From the NCBI RefSeq assembly GCF_963583255.1, contig NC_084816.1:6274600-6338599 (forward strand): DNA of 64,000 bases. The letters run 5' to 3'. The position numbers and the translations under genes are program-made. This document shows, piece after piece, positions 11,885-23,314 of this stretch; the first letter of the stretch is position 1; every line of letters begins with the position of its first letter. This DNA is from Pyrus communis (lineage: Eukaryota > Streptophyta > Magnoliopsida > Rosales > Rosaceae). The notes under the pieces are model-generated. The model was given only the letters and a program-made list of their open reading frames with translations, ran no database searches and was not told the DNA's origin.

Positions 11885-12039
11885 GAGAATTTTAACGAAA
11901 AATTTCCGGTACTGTTCACTTTAACGGAAAAATTATTTTTTTACACTAAAATATCAATTATGATACTATTCAATTTACATTTTATTTTGTCCTTCTTGTT
12001 AAAACTCAAAATTTTCACACATTTTTCATTAGTTTTTCT
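11885..12039 (-). mobile_element. MITE family A, copy 2
   Basis: This is an inverse-orientation relative of 9160-9313. It begins GAGAATTTTAACGAAAAA and ends CATTTTTCATTAGTTTTTC, with the conserved GTACTGTTCACTTTAACG block near the left end. No clear target-site duplication was seen. Confidence 0.75.
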
Positions 12040-13184
12040 TATTTTTATTTAAATTAAAATATCACAGCCGACTTGGAACTGCCATACTAAATTATTCTCT
12101 CCTCCCTCCCCACTTCCATCAATATTTAATAGTCAAAATACATTCAAAGGTCAACAAAAAGTAAAGTCCCCCACTGGTCAAGCCCCGTTTAGAACTCCCA
12201 CAGTACAACTTAGTAAATGCTTAACCTAAATAGTAATCTTCAACCACCCCACCTCACCAAATTTAATAATCCAAATCCAACTAAAAACTTCCCCCAATAA
12301 ATAAAACCAAAAATAAAAAATAAAAAACAAAAAAAAAATTTATGGGTTGAGAGATTGTTTAGTTTGAAAACTATTTGAATTCAGCTGTTGATCTAATTTT
12401 AAAAGTAATAATATTTGTTTTTTCTAATTTGGTTGCAGACTCCGACTCACTACATCCTGTTACTTGTTCATTTTTCTTATCAACCAATATCATAATATGC
12501 TATGAAGTTCAACTATTTAATGTACTTATTTTTTATCGGTAACATTACATATTTTACAAATTTGATCTTATCAAAATAAAATCCGTTTTAAATGAGATCA
12601 AGCGCTCGAGCTGTGAACCGCGGACAGTTCTCGAGTTGACAAAAGATATGCCGCGAGTAATACGCGTGCCACGTGTTCCCATCCGACGCGTCTTCTGACT
12701 CCCCCTCGTCCCGATCCAACGCCGCTTGTGGCACGTTTTCCAGCACTATTTATTGGCTTTTGCTATTTGACTTTTTTGATAGTTCAAACATTTCCCCCAC
12801 GTCATGTCAACGCTTCACACGAGCGCGTGAGGCAACCTCACACACAGCAAAAATCAACCACGTCTCTCTCTTTCGGGGCCCACCAAGGCGTGCAAATATC
12901 ATCCACTGGCAACCGCGCGTTTAAACCACGCTCCTCTAAGAAGTAAGCATAAAATTAATCTCGAGACTTTAAACCCACGAGTTTACTTAATGCACCAACA
13001 AAACCTTATTTATTTTCACATTTCAAAAAGCCTCGCCCTGAAAGTCAACGCCTCTCCCTCTTCTTCTTCGAAGCTTCATTTCTCCCTCTCACTCTACCGA
13101 TCGGCCATGAGAGCTAAATCAAAAGATAAAAGCTCGATATCTTTCACTTAAATTTTTAATTTTTTGATTTGGGTTTATCAGATT
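12040..13184 (+). promoter_or_regulatory. Probable promoter and 5' UTR region of the PP2C gene
   Basis: This stretch has no supported gene and lies directly upstream of the phosphatase start codon. From about 12590 the composition becomes GC-richer. A GCCACGTG G-box core lies at about 12667-12674, and ACGT-type motifs occur around 12800 and 12860. The last 150 bases are CT-rich (TCTCCCTC..., CTTCTTCTTCG), typical of a plant 5' UTR. The transcription start cannot be placed from sequence alone. Confidence 0.4.
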
Positions 13185-15926
13185 ATGGGGAACGGCTTCG
13201 GGAAAGTAAGAGAGTGCTTCACCGGCGTCAAGGAACGCCGCCGTCACGGCAGACAAGACGTGTCAGTTTTAGCATCGGACCAATACGACGAGGGACTCGG
13301 GCACTCCTTCTGCTACGTCCGACCCGACCCTACTTGGCTCGCATCCTCCAAAGTCCACTCCGAAGAAGCAACCACTTTCAGAACTATCTCCGGTGCTTCC
13401 GTCAGTGCCAATACCTCCACCCCTCTCTCCACCTCCCTACTCGATCTTTACTCCTACAACAGCATCGATCGAGCGGCGGCGTTCGAGAGCTCCACCTCTT
13501 TCGCTTCGATTCCACTGCAACCCATCCCGAGAAATCTGATAAATTCAGGTCCGATTTCGAGTAATTTTGGAGCTGGAGTTCCCGGGTCGGGTCCTCTGGA
13601 AAGAGGGTTCCTTTCGGGTCCTATCGAGCGCGGGTTCATGTCCGGTCCACTCGAGCGGGGCATCTTCTCGGGTCCGATGGAAAAGGGTTACTCCGAGCAG
13701 TTGCCGCGGAGCTTCTCTATCGGCGGTCTCGGATTTAAATCGAGATCCCGGAAGGGGAAATTGATTGGGGCTTTACGGCGGGCGATATCGAAGACGGTAT
13801 ACCGGGGTCAAAACGCCATCGTTTTGCCGATAAAAAGCCGAGTCGTTTCGGTGAAGGAGGATTGGGTTGTCGGCGGCGGGCAGGAGAAGATTAATCACAA
13901 CGAGAATTTGACCGTTAGCAGCGTGAATTTCAGCAGCGAGGGAAGTTTGGAAGACGACGAGTCGTTAGGGTGTCAGAATCTCCACTGGGCGCAGGGGAAG
14001 GCTGGGGAGGATCGGGTGCACGTCGTCGTTTCGGAGGAGGACGGATGGGTTTTCGTCGGGATTTACGACGGATTCAACGGCCCGGATGCGCCGGATTACT
14101 TGTTGTCGAACTTGTACACGGCCGTGAACAAAGAGCTCAAGGGGTTGTTGTGGGATGAGAGGGCGGAACCGGGTGCAGTGGCCGCCCCTGCAACCTCCCC
14201 TGTTCGCTCCGAAGATTCGAATTCGGAGAGTGATGGTGACTTGGGAAGGAATCCGGTGGTGGATGAGCAGGAGAATTATCCTTGTGCAAGTGGAGAGGGG
14301 AATTTGGATTCGAATTCGAGGAGAAAAGAAGGGAGGAATTTGAAAACAAAGTACCGCGGCACGGCGAGGAAATGGGAGGATAATCAGAGGAGGTGGAGGT
14401 GTGAGTGGGATAGAGAGAGAGTGGAGCTTGATAGGAGGTTGAAGGAACAGATGAGTAAGTTTTCGGGCTCCGATGCATCCACCGGAGCTTCTTGTGCGAA
14501 TCACTCGGATGTTTTGAAGGCTCTGTCTGAAGCCTTGAGAAAAACAGAGGAGGCATATTTAGAAGTTGCTGATGAGATGCTCTTGGAAAATCCTGAATTG
14601 GCTCTGATGGGTTCTTGTGTTCTTGTGATGCTGATGAAGGGTGAGGATGTTTATGTGATGAATGTGGGTGATAGTCGCGTGGTTTTGGCGCAGAAGGCGG
14701 AACCCGATTATTGGTTAGGGAAGATTAGGCAGGATTTGGAGAGGATTAATGAGGAAACTTTGAATGATATGGAAGGATGTGACGGCGAGAGAGGCAATGC
14801 GATTCCCAATTTGACTGCTTTTCAGCTGACCACGGATCACAGCACAAGTGAAGAAGAGGTGTGTTGTGTTCCATTTTTCGTGTTGTTTCTTGTGCTTGGG
14901 TTGTTGGTTTTGAGAGGGTTGATTCATGTGTTTGTATGCTGCATTTTTCTTTTCAGGAAGTTCAGAGAATCCGAAATGAACATCCGAAAGATGCTTGCGC
15001 TGTGATGAATGACCGTGTCAAGGGCTCCTTGAAGGTCACTCGGGCTTTCGGTGCAGGTTTTCTCAAACAGGTATTGATGCATTCTACACTTATTGCTTTT
15101 CTTCAGCCATTTTGTTAGCATTCTTTGGTTTAGTACTCCATTACATCTCAAGCAATTGTGCTTGTAGATAATAGAGGCATATGATTATTACAGCCATTGT
15201 GATTTGTAACCTCCAACCGCACGAATGACTCACAGGAAGATTAGGAAGCACTTGAATTATCATTGCTCGATAAATTAGAGGAATATTTGAGCTGCAAAGT
15301 ATAAACTTTTGAGATTTTAGATGCAACAGATGGAGGCTTTACCAATTTTTGCACATTCAATGATCTCTGTGATTTTGGATTACAATGTTATGTTACAAGA
15401 TTGTTTGCGTATTGACATCCAGTATTTCCCTGTCTGCGTGCAGCCTAAATGGAACAATGCACTTCTAGAGGCATTCCAAATCGACTACATAGGGACTTCC
15501 CCATACATCACTTGTTCTCCGTCTCTCCACTACCACAGATTAGGTCCCAAAGACAGGTTTTTGATATTATCCTCCGATGGATTGTATCAATACTTTACCA
15601 ACGAAGAAGCTGTTTCTGAAGTCGAACTTTTCATCACATTGCAACCTGAAGGAGATCCGGCGCAGCATCTGGTTGAGGAAGTGCTGTTTCGTGCTGCAAA
15701 AAGGGCCGGTAAGTTGCTGGCAAAATTAGAGAAAATATTGTTCTTAAAATAGAAAAGTGTAATTCATTGCAGAACACTAACACAACGAACTTGGTTTACA
15801 TGACTTTCAGGAATGGACTTCCACGACCTTCTCCAAATACCACAAGGGGATCGAAGGCGGTACCACGATGATGTTTCTATCATCGTTATTTCATTAGAAG
15901 GAAGAATATGGAGATCATGTGTATAA
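13185..15926 (+). CDS. Protein phosphatase 2C, POLTERGEIST-like (PLL4/5 type)
   Basis: Four coding exons: 13185-14858, 14957-15070, 15444-15708, 15811-15926; GT-AG introns; 722 aa. Start chosen at MGNGFGK because PLL4/5 proteins, as I recall them, begin MGNG; an in-frame Met seven codons earlier is less likely. The N-terminal third carries [15 protein letters not shown] and a run of SGP(L/I)ERGF repeats (about 134-168). The PP2C domain spans about 255-720: GEDRVHV, metal-ligand YDGFNG (Asp295), the core GSCVLV...[41 protein letters not shown] and the C-terminal HDDVSIIVI metal site. A long acidic and basic insertion lies between the DG motif and the core, as in POL/PLL enzymes. Gly2 is a candidate for N-myristoylation and Cys11 for palmitoylation. 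POL/PLL phosphatases act in CLAVATA-linked meristem and organ signalling at the plasma membrane. Assignment to PLL4/5 rather than POL/PLL1 is by motif recall. Confidence 0.93.
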
Positions 15927-16906
15927 GTAGAGAAAATAACACATAAACAGACAACAATATAGAGAGAATCCCGGAAAAAGTCATGCATTTTCCTTCCTCA
16001 TTCGACATTTTTTTCTTCGTTTTTTTCCCTAATCACCTCTGTAAAATACCAATTAAGCTTCAGGAAGTACCTGAGGAGGAACTTGGTTGTGCAGTTTTCT
16101 GGGTGGTGAGGACTGTAAAGATATAAAATCTTGTTCTCCAGTTGATTATATAAACTTGTCATAGAAAGACAAAATTGTAATTTTTCGAATAAGCGACGTT
16201 CCTTGCGAAAAGGGTTTAGTTTGGCACAGTCTTCTCTACCATCGCTTTCCTGTAAATCTTTTTTTTATGCAACTTTTCATCTCAGCAGCATCTGCATCTT
16301 CTGCTTTTTTTGTGAGCAATTGCATTGTTGGCTTTCCAAATGTTCTTCTGCCGTTACAAATACTAGGTTTTGGATATTTGTGCTCCCTTTTCAGCATATG
16401 CATGGATAGAGGGGGTGCTATCTTCACATCCTTTTTTATCTCTTATGCATTTTCTATCAACTTCTATCTTCTAATCTTTCTAAATCCATTCAATCTGAGA
16501 GTCGGACATTGAGAAGGGTGCGTGGGGAGGTAAAATGATAGAAAATCAGAAATTGAAAAGGTATCCAGGAGGTAAAAAAAAGGTGTAAATAGCACCATCA
16601 GTGGATATATATTGGTTCCACACACAGAAAGGGAAGCTCTTTATTTGTGTTGCACTTATTCATTAGGGTATATGTTCTTTGTGAGATTTCTGTGTGAGAT
16701 TTGTGTGGTACCAAAAGTTGAATTGTGCAACTTCAATGTACCATCATGTACTGAATCAGAGGTTACGGTAGTTTGGTGGAGAATTTCCCACTTTTTATTT
16801 TCCAACATATTCTTTTATTCTGAATGAAGAATCATCACAAGGTCAAAGCGAATAGGTCAACTTTTAATTGACCATGTGCATAAAACCCAAACCATTGTTT
16901 CTAAGT
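15927..16906. other. PP2C 3' UTR and intergenic DNA
   Basis: No gene is supported. The first 300-500 bases are probably the phosphatase 3' UTR. A CACACC-type MITE remnant may lie at about 16511-16612: it contains GAAGGGTGCGTGGGG and GGTGTAAATAGCACC, resembling the family at 27191-27328. Confidence 0.45.
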
Positions 16907-16915
16907 TTTAGCCAA

Positions 16916-17125
16916 GGAACCGGATCTCCTCTGGACCTAATAAAATTGAGATTGTCGTGTAAATGATTCGTGTCATTAAAATTTGATGCAACGACTATCA
17001 TTATTATAATTTTTAGAGGGCCTCCTGTTTGTAGCCGTTAGATCAAATTTCAACGGCAACGGCAACGGCACAGATCCTTTGCTTAGCAGATTTAGTTTTA
17101 TTGGGTCTGGAGGGGATCCGGTTCC
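16916..17125. mobile_element. 210-bp Mutator-type MITE with perfect 9-bp target duplication
   Basis: The ends are GGAACCGGATCTCCTCTGGA and the near-inverse TCTGGAGGGGATCCGGTTCC; the terminal inverted repeat runs about 28-30 bp with few mismatches. The element is flanked by identical 9-mers TTTAGCCAA (16907-16915 and 17126-17134). A 9-bp target duplication with long TIRs indicates Mutator-like origin. The interior has no coding capacity. Confidence 0.88.
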
Positions 17126-17201
17126 TTTAGCCAATTGGAATCCACAGCCCTTTTGAGTTTTGACTATTTCATGCACGTGAGAAATATAAGTCAAGAAATG
17201 C

Positions 17202-17355
17202 TTTTTTTTTTAACGAACGAAAGAGAGATGGATGAGTTTAGCCTCACAATGGATGAACAATAATATGATTCAAAATCGTTTTTCGCGAGAATCGAACCTA
17301 AGACCCCTCACTTACAAGTGAAAAAGAATATCACTAGATAGTAGTACTAAGTGGC
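17202..17355 (-). mobile_element. tRNA-derived SINE, copy 1
   Basis: Read on the minus strand it starts GCCACTTAGTACTAC, contains an A-box-like CTAGTGATATTC and a B-box-like TTAGGTTCGATTCTCG, and ends in an A-rich tail (the T run at 17202-17211 on plus). The AGAAAT hexamer flanks it (17194-17199 and 17357-17362) as a short candidate target duplication. A related copy lies at 18753-18958 in the same orientation. Confidence 0.7.
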
Positions 17356-17362
17356 GAGAAAT

Positions 17363-18744
17363 ACTATTTAGTCATACAAAATTTATTACATTGTTGATAT
17401 TTTTTTAGTATATTTGTCTTATGTACTCTAGTAGGGTTCACAAATACTCGAGAGTATATCAACATTGTAGTCATTAGGCGTCTTAAATAGTATTATAAAA
17501 CTCCACGTGTAAGGGTAAGAGAGTCAGAATAGCTGTTATCACATGCATCTTACATATCTTTTGATCAAACTGATTCATTTACAGTAAAAAAAAAAGACTC
17601 TTTAAACATAAAAAGTCAGACATTTTCTATTCATACACGCATACGAGATTTTTTTTATTTGCACCCGTTTATAGTATATAAATACTGAGATCTTTGACTG
17701 TTGAATCATTGATCGCATATCCAACCATCAACTGTTCTTGAACATGCCATACAGTGTTGTTGAATTGTATATATGTTTGTATATATGTATTTTGGTGATG
17801 CCACGCAGCAAATGGAGAGCGCCAAGACATGCAGGACTTTTGCTCATAGGTTTGGAGCTTTAATTAGAAATTATAGTTCTCCTAACTGCTATCCACTTCT
17901 GAAATCCATAGTAAATGCAAAATACAACGCAGTTGGGGAAAGGTGGATGCCGGAATCAGACAGAGACTCGCTCACTAATGAATGATGTAATAAGACTACC
18001 CATCACCATATATCTATGTCATTGAAGTTTCAAACTGCAAATCTTCTGAATATTTCTTCGGTTGCAGCGGTTGAGTTAAGATTTTTAAATAATGGGTCAT
18101 AATTTCAATTGAAAAAACTTTATTGGACTATTTCGTTGAGTAGCTAGTACGAACATGTCGATTCTTGCCGATGTATGTCAACAACTACTATGATATGTAA
18201 GTCTAGTCAAGAATGACTATAAGAAATTGCAGAGTAATGTTGAAGACTACCAAAACTTGTCAACTGAAGCATTTCCTCGATTATTTGATGTGTACAATAG
18301 ACTCGCACAGAAGAAAAGAGAAAAAAAAAAACCATTGATGGCAAACAAATATAAAAAGTAAGAAGACGTAATTTAGTTTGCCCCACTGTTTATAAGATCA
18401 ACTACACATATAATATTTATAAAGTTGTAAAAGTCGTCGACGACGAATAACCCTATTCTGAATCCACCGCTGCAGTTAAGTTAATGCAATTTCAACCTAT
18501 CCCATTCACTTTTTTCGTTGAGAGGACAGAAGTGCAGAGCTTTTGTGCGGCCAATTGAAAGGTATTTTGCTTTACGCCCCACAACAGTAGGAAAGATGTT
18601 TGAAATTTAGGAATAATGGCGGTCAGTCGAGGTTCCTAGTGAGCATGGGGGCTTGGAAACTTGAACCGGCCCAATCAAGAAAATGGGCTCTGTTTGAACT
18701 TTGTGTGTTGTACATTACATTGGGTTGGTTTGGGCTTTAACACG
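17363..18744. other. Intergenic, no supported gene
   Basis: Only short background ORFs occur (for example 17773-17985) with no recognisable domain. AT-rich. Confidence 0.55.
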
Positions 18745-18752
18745 ATAATAAG

Positions 18753-18958
18753 TACATTTTTTTTTAACAAACGATATTCTCTACATTAAAAGTGTGGGAT
18801 GTAATTTTTTTGCAAAAAATGGGTGGAGTGTGAACCAAACATCACAATGGACAAACAATTATGTGATTCAAATTCGTCTTTGGGAGAATCAAATCAAAGA
18901 CCTCTTGCTTATAAGTGAAGAGAGTGAAAAGGAATACCACTAGATCGTACTAAGTGGC
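18753..18958 (-). mobile_element. tRNA-derived SINE, copy 2, with 8-bp target duplication
   Basis: It has the same family structure as 17202-17355: A-box-like CTAGTGGTATTCC and a degenerate B box on the minus strand, and a T run on plus marking the 3' A tail. It is flanked by perfect ATAATAAG repeats (18745-18752 and 18959-18966). The extra length against copy 1 comes from an AT-rich 3' region. Confidence 0.75.
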
Positions 18959-18966
18959 ATAATAAG

Positions 18967-20110
18967 GTCATGTTCAGTGAGAAGAAAATGTCAATTAGTA
19001 CTAGAAACTAGTGATATTTCTCTTTTCATTTGGTCAAAATGTGATTTAACGCCAATCCTCCATCATTTTGTGTAATTAATATCGTTATATTAAAAAATAG
19101 GAAGAAATAAACTGACAATTAGAAATGCACTACACTGTATAGTCATTGCAAATGACGTATTTATTGGTGACTCCTTCCAAGTACTAAGTAGTCATTGGGA
19201 CTTCCACATTGCTAAAGTCATTGCTAGTGAGTTTCAGAAGAAAAAAAGAAGTCATTGCTAGTGTCATCAAACGAATTTATTCAAATTATAAATATTATAA
19301 CTAATTCATGGACATTGCTTGAGATTTGACTTTTTATTTGTCGATTTGCTCCCTAATTTGTATGAAATTGTCAATTTCTTCCTGAGTTGTAATTTTAGCT
19401 GATTAGTTTTTGAACTTTTATAAATAGCTAATTTTTCCCTACGGTAGACTTTGAAAATTTTCATATTTTCTATCCATTTTGTCACATGGACAAACTTATG
19501 ACAACTATACGAGGGCAAAGACATATTTTCTTTTTGGTAGATTGGGCGCTAAGCCAACACTTAACCTCTGCTAATTGGACTCTCATAACTAATTCAAACA
19601 GAAAGTGTACCAAGTAAACTAGCGAAAGAGAATAAGAAGGAAAAAAAAATAATCTGATGTCCGCATTAAGGATAAAATTACTTTATTGCCTTCAAATATT
19701 TGCCATGTGACCAAAAATAGGTAGAAAATTGGATGAAAAATTCCAAATTTAATGTCGGAGAAATTAGCTAACTACAAAAGGTCAGGAGAATAATCAGCTC
19801 TATAGCCATCGATTGGTCACTTTGACGATGTCAACTTTATACTACTCGACAGATCAGATGTTCCTAATCTTCAATTCCCAACCATAAGCAACCTATGATT
19901 TGTCAATTAAATAGAAGTGGTAAGCCGGAGTGCAAATGATATTTTAGCAACGTTATTGTCACACAGTGCATGAAAGTGGCAAGTGCAAGAGGTGTACAGT
20001 TACACCGTTAAATATGGGGCAAAATTGCCCACAAGACTCGAATTTCTTTGCGGTCCACTTCAAATTCAAACCAAAACACCGACCGTTCTGCACTAATGCA
20101 TGTAAAGAAA
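18967..20110. other. Intergenic, no supported gene
   Basis: AT-rich. Short inverted-repeat-like phrases (GTCATTGCAAATGAC, AGTCATTGCTAGTG) occur around 19141-19262 but no element boundary could be set. No coding signal. Confidence 0.5.
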
Positions 20111-20320
20111 GGACAAGGATTGTCTGCCCTCCTATTTTTGATGTTCTTTCGTGCCCTCCTATTTTGTATGGTCACGGTTAAGCCACGTTAACATTTTACA
20201 TTATTTTTTTATAGAGATAATAAGACAAAAATGAATAGTAATATAAAATGTTGACGTGACTTAACCATGACCACACAAACAGGAGGGCACCGGAAGTGGG
20301 AGGGCAGACAATCCTTGTCC
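20111..20320. mobile_element. 210-bp long-TIR MITE, probably Mutator-like
   Basis: The ends are GGACAAGGATTGTCTGCCCT and its exact inverse complement; the TIR is about 22 bp perfect and continues imperfectly inward, so the whole element can fold into a long hairpin. The flanking 9-mers GTAAAGAAA (20102-20110) and GTAGACAAA (20321-20329) match at 7 of 9 positions, consistent with an aged 9-bp target duplication. Confidence 0.78.
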
Positions 20321-20384
20321 GTAGACAAATCAGATGGTGACTTCACATCCTCGTTAGGGCAACTCCACTCATTTTACTAACAAA

Positions 20385-20776
20385 CACTGTTCTAAAAATC
20401 TCCGCCTAGGCGCTAGGCAGTTGGTCACCTTCCCAATTAGTCCCTAGGCGTTCGAAAATTAGGGAAGTGTGTCTAGACCTGCCCTTATAAACCACCTAGG
20501 TCACGACTTTCACTTAGACAAAAAATTGATAGCTTTCATTTTGCACTTTGATTTTTCAATAAAATGTAAGACTTAATGAATACTTAGATGAAGGCTCATT
20601 ATATGCTTGTTCCTCTTGTTTTCAACATGTTCTAATACTTTGTAACATATATATCATTTTATTTTGCAATTTATGTATCCCAATATAATTATATGTGTTT
20701 TTTAAGTATAAATAGACTTATTTATACAACATATAATAAATCTATCCAACTTAACCTAGTGTCTTTTAAAACCTTG
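20385..20776. mobile_element. hAT-like MITE, copy 1 (degenerate)
   Basis: The left end CACTGTTCTAAAAATC and the inverse of the right end CAAGGTTTTAAAAGAC form an imperfect TIR beginning with CA. The subterminal sequence carries GCCTAGGCGCTAGGC, shared with the element at 39075-39729. No clear 8-bp target duplication remains. Confidence 0.5.
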
Positions 20777-21115
20777 CCTACGGGAAAGAAATTTAAATTT
20801 GAGTGCAATAAGCAGAGTACACGACTCTATCCAACTTAACAAAACACACGTCTTCAAAATTAATTTAAACAACATTTGCTTTCAAGTTGGAAATTTCAAA
20901 GCCTTCTCACGTCGGTTGCTACATCACTCAAACTTTTCAACTTTGAAATCTTCTCCCCCAAAAAAAACACTCTCCCCAATTAATTAACGTAAACAATTGA
21001 CTTTTGTGTCTCATTCTTCCAATATGATTACATATGGAAAGGAAGTCTCACCGCCCTTTATTTGTTAGAAAATAGATGTTGTATCTAATCTAACGCCAAA
21101 CTGGTCTACAGGACT

Positions 21116-21136
21116 TTCTTCTTCTTCTTCTTCTTC
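21116..21136. repeat. (CTT)n microsatellite in the ENTH gene 5' UTR
   Basis: Seven CTT/TTC units lie about 40 bp upstream of the start codon. CT-rich repeats of this kind are common in plant 5' UTRs. Confidence 0.85.
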
Positions 21137-21175
21137 TCTCTTTCCTCTCATGTTTTTCAACTCGGAAACTCAGAA

Positions 21176-22791
21176 ATGTCGATCTTAAGCAACAATAGCA
21201 GCAGCAACGATGGAGCACCTTCATTTCATGAGTTCAAGAAACAAGCTTCTTTCTTCTTCAAGGAGAAGATCAAGACTGCAAGACTAGTCCTCACAGATGT
21301 TACACCAGCTCAATTGTAAGTTTCAATCAATCTTTTCTCTGGTGCGTAGCTAAGTAGGCTAGAGCAGCGTGCTCCCGCTTCCCTCCTGCAGCCAAGTTTG
21401 AATCTGTCTCCTCATAGTTTAGATAAGATTAGAATATCCGCCTCCTCTCGTTTTTCTGATTTATTAGCTGAACTTTGTGAGATGGGATTTGGTGGTTTTT
21501 TGTTGGTCTGGTTTTGGTCATGGAACTTCTTGTGACTCTGGATTCTGATGTGATGAACCTTTTGATCGGTGTTTAATGTGTGAAGATTGACTGAAGAAGC
21601 TACAAATGGGAATCCATTGTCACCAGACACAAGGACCTTGGGTTCAATTTCAAAGGCTGCTTTTGAACTGGATGATTACACAAGAATTGTGGAGATTTTG
21701 CACAAAAGGTATCTGTTTTTACTTTTTTCACTTTCTCTTTCTGTTTTGTTTGGTACGGTTTTCTCCTCCCATCTTTTACTGTTTGATTTATTCAATCCGG
21801 CGACTAGAAAAACAGGGAGGATTGTATGAGGAGAAAAATGAGTGTGGAAATCACTATCTTTACGCTCGCTTGAGATTTAGTATTTATGTAACTTTGGTGA
21901 TTAATATATGTTTTTGTAATTGTGTATCAGATTGGTGAATTTTGACAGAAAGAACTGGAGGGTATCCTACAATTCTCTGATTGTAGTTGAGCATTTACTT
22001 ACTCATGGACCGGAAAGTGTTGCAGTTGAGTTTGAGGTTGACAAAGATGTTATTGAACAGATGGGAAGCTTTCAGCATATAGATGAGAAAGGGTACGTAA
22101 TTCTGGTATCATTTCCGAGAACTGTTATTGGCACTCCAAAACATAGTCGTTCTGAACATCTTCTAGTTCATTTTTGAATGGGAGGAGTGCAGCATGACTT
22201 TGAGGAGTAATTTGTGAGAGGTCTAAATATTTATAATGCAGATTCAATTGGGGCCTTGCTCTTAGAAAGAAGTCGGGGAGAATTTTGAAACTGCTAGAGA
22301 AGGGGCCTCTTCTCAAAGAGGAGAGAGACAGAGCTAGGAAGCTAACAAGAGGGATCCAAGGGTTTGGAAGCTTCTGCCAAAGATCATCTGGTTCTTCAGC
22401 ACAAGGAATTCTTGGAGAATCATCATTTCAAACGTATGGAAGGTCGAATTCTCAATTTCTCTCCAGCGACGATGAAAACCAAGAGAATCAGTTTCCATCA
22501 TCTGACGTCGAAGATTTTACTAAGAAAGTTGAAGAATCAAAGCGGAGCAACGGAAGCCTTGCGATCATTGAGGCCGTCAAGGACGAAGCAAAGAAACCCG
22601 AAACTTTTAGTTTTAAAGAAAACTTGGTTCCAAAGAAGGAAGAGTTAGAGAGGTGTAACTGCAAGGGAGAGTCTAACCCACTTTTGGGTGGTGAGAAAGA
22701 TGTGTCTGGATTTGAAGTTTCTGCTGAGAATGAACACCCCTTCAATGAAACACACAATCCAAGTGCTGCTTCATTGCTTGCTGCAAGTTAA
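21176..22791 (+). CDS. ENTH-domain (epsin-like) protein
   Basis: Four coding exons by splice sites and frame: 21176-21315, 21586-21708, 21931-22092, 22242-22791; 324 aa. Residues of about 15-165 form an ENTH domain: SFHEFKKQASFFFKEKIKTA, LTDVTPAQLLTEEATNGN, ISKAAFELDDYTRIVEILHKR, LVNFDRKNWRVSYNSLIVVE, LLTHGPESVAVEF, then KGPLLKEERDRARKLTRGIQGFGSF. The C-terminal half is low-complexity, rich in Ser, Glu and Lys. No clear ubiquitin-interacting motif, NPF or DPW motif is seen. ENTH proteins bind phosphoinositides and help bend membranes in clathrin-coated vesicle traffic. The family resembles the short plant ENTH proteins rather than full-length EPSIN1/2, which are longer. Residue Val in the domain at SVAVEF and the exact start depend on the predicted splice sites. 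Confidence 0.9.
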
Positions 22792-23314
22792 TGCACTCGT
22801 ATAAAAAAGACCATTTGTCAACTGATGCTCCTATTACGCTCGTAATCTCTGAAGGACGAGAACCAACTGTAATATCTACATCGAGAAGTCAAGTATTGTA
22901 TACACTATTAGTCTAATCGTTTATAGTGTGCAACTTGAAGAGTATGTTATTTACAAATAGCGTTGATAGTGTGCAACCCGAACCCGCATATTTTTTTACA
23001 CCAGTGAACTGTTGAGATTATGACTAAATATACTCTATCTTGATGTTTCCCAATTTAGTAAACTTACAATTAAACCATGTCTTGGAGCATGCTTAAGCTA
23101 ATACAGTCGTAACATTAGAAAACTAATCTGGCTATTTGCATAGTGTGATTGTATCTCGTTAACTTTACAATGCTTTCAAATTTTGGTAGCTTTTATAAAA
23201 CAAGCACTTTCCCTATCATTGCATGATATACAATCGTTACAACGAAAATCTACACGTGTGAATGTCGGTATGAATGACATAGCGACGACATACTTACATG
23301 AAAGGACTGAGATT
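22792..23314. other. Convergent intergenic region between the ENTH and U-box genes
   Basis: This 0.5-kb gap should hold both 3' UTRs, since the two genes point toward each other. The overlapping plus-strand ORF at 23183-23428 is antisense to the last U-box exon and is not a gene. Confidence 0.5.

Noticed and set aside
13965..14556. Minus-strand ORFs of 139-179 codons
   Set aside because: Antisense to PP2C exon 1, GC-rich coding DNA; no independent domain.
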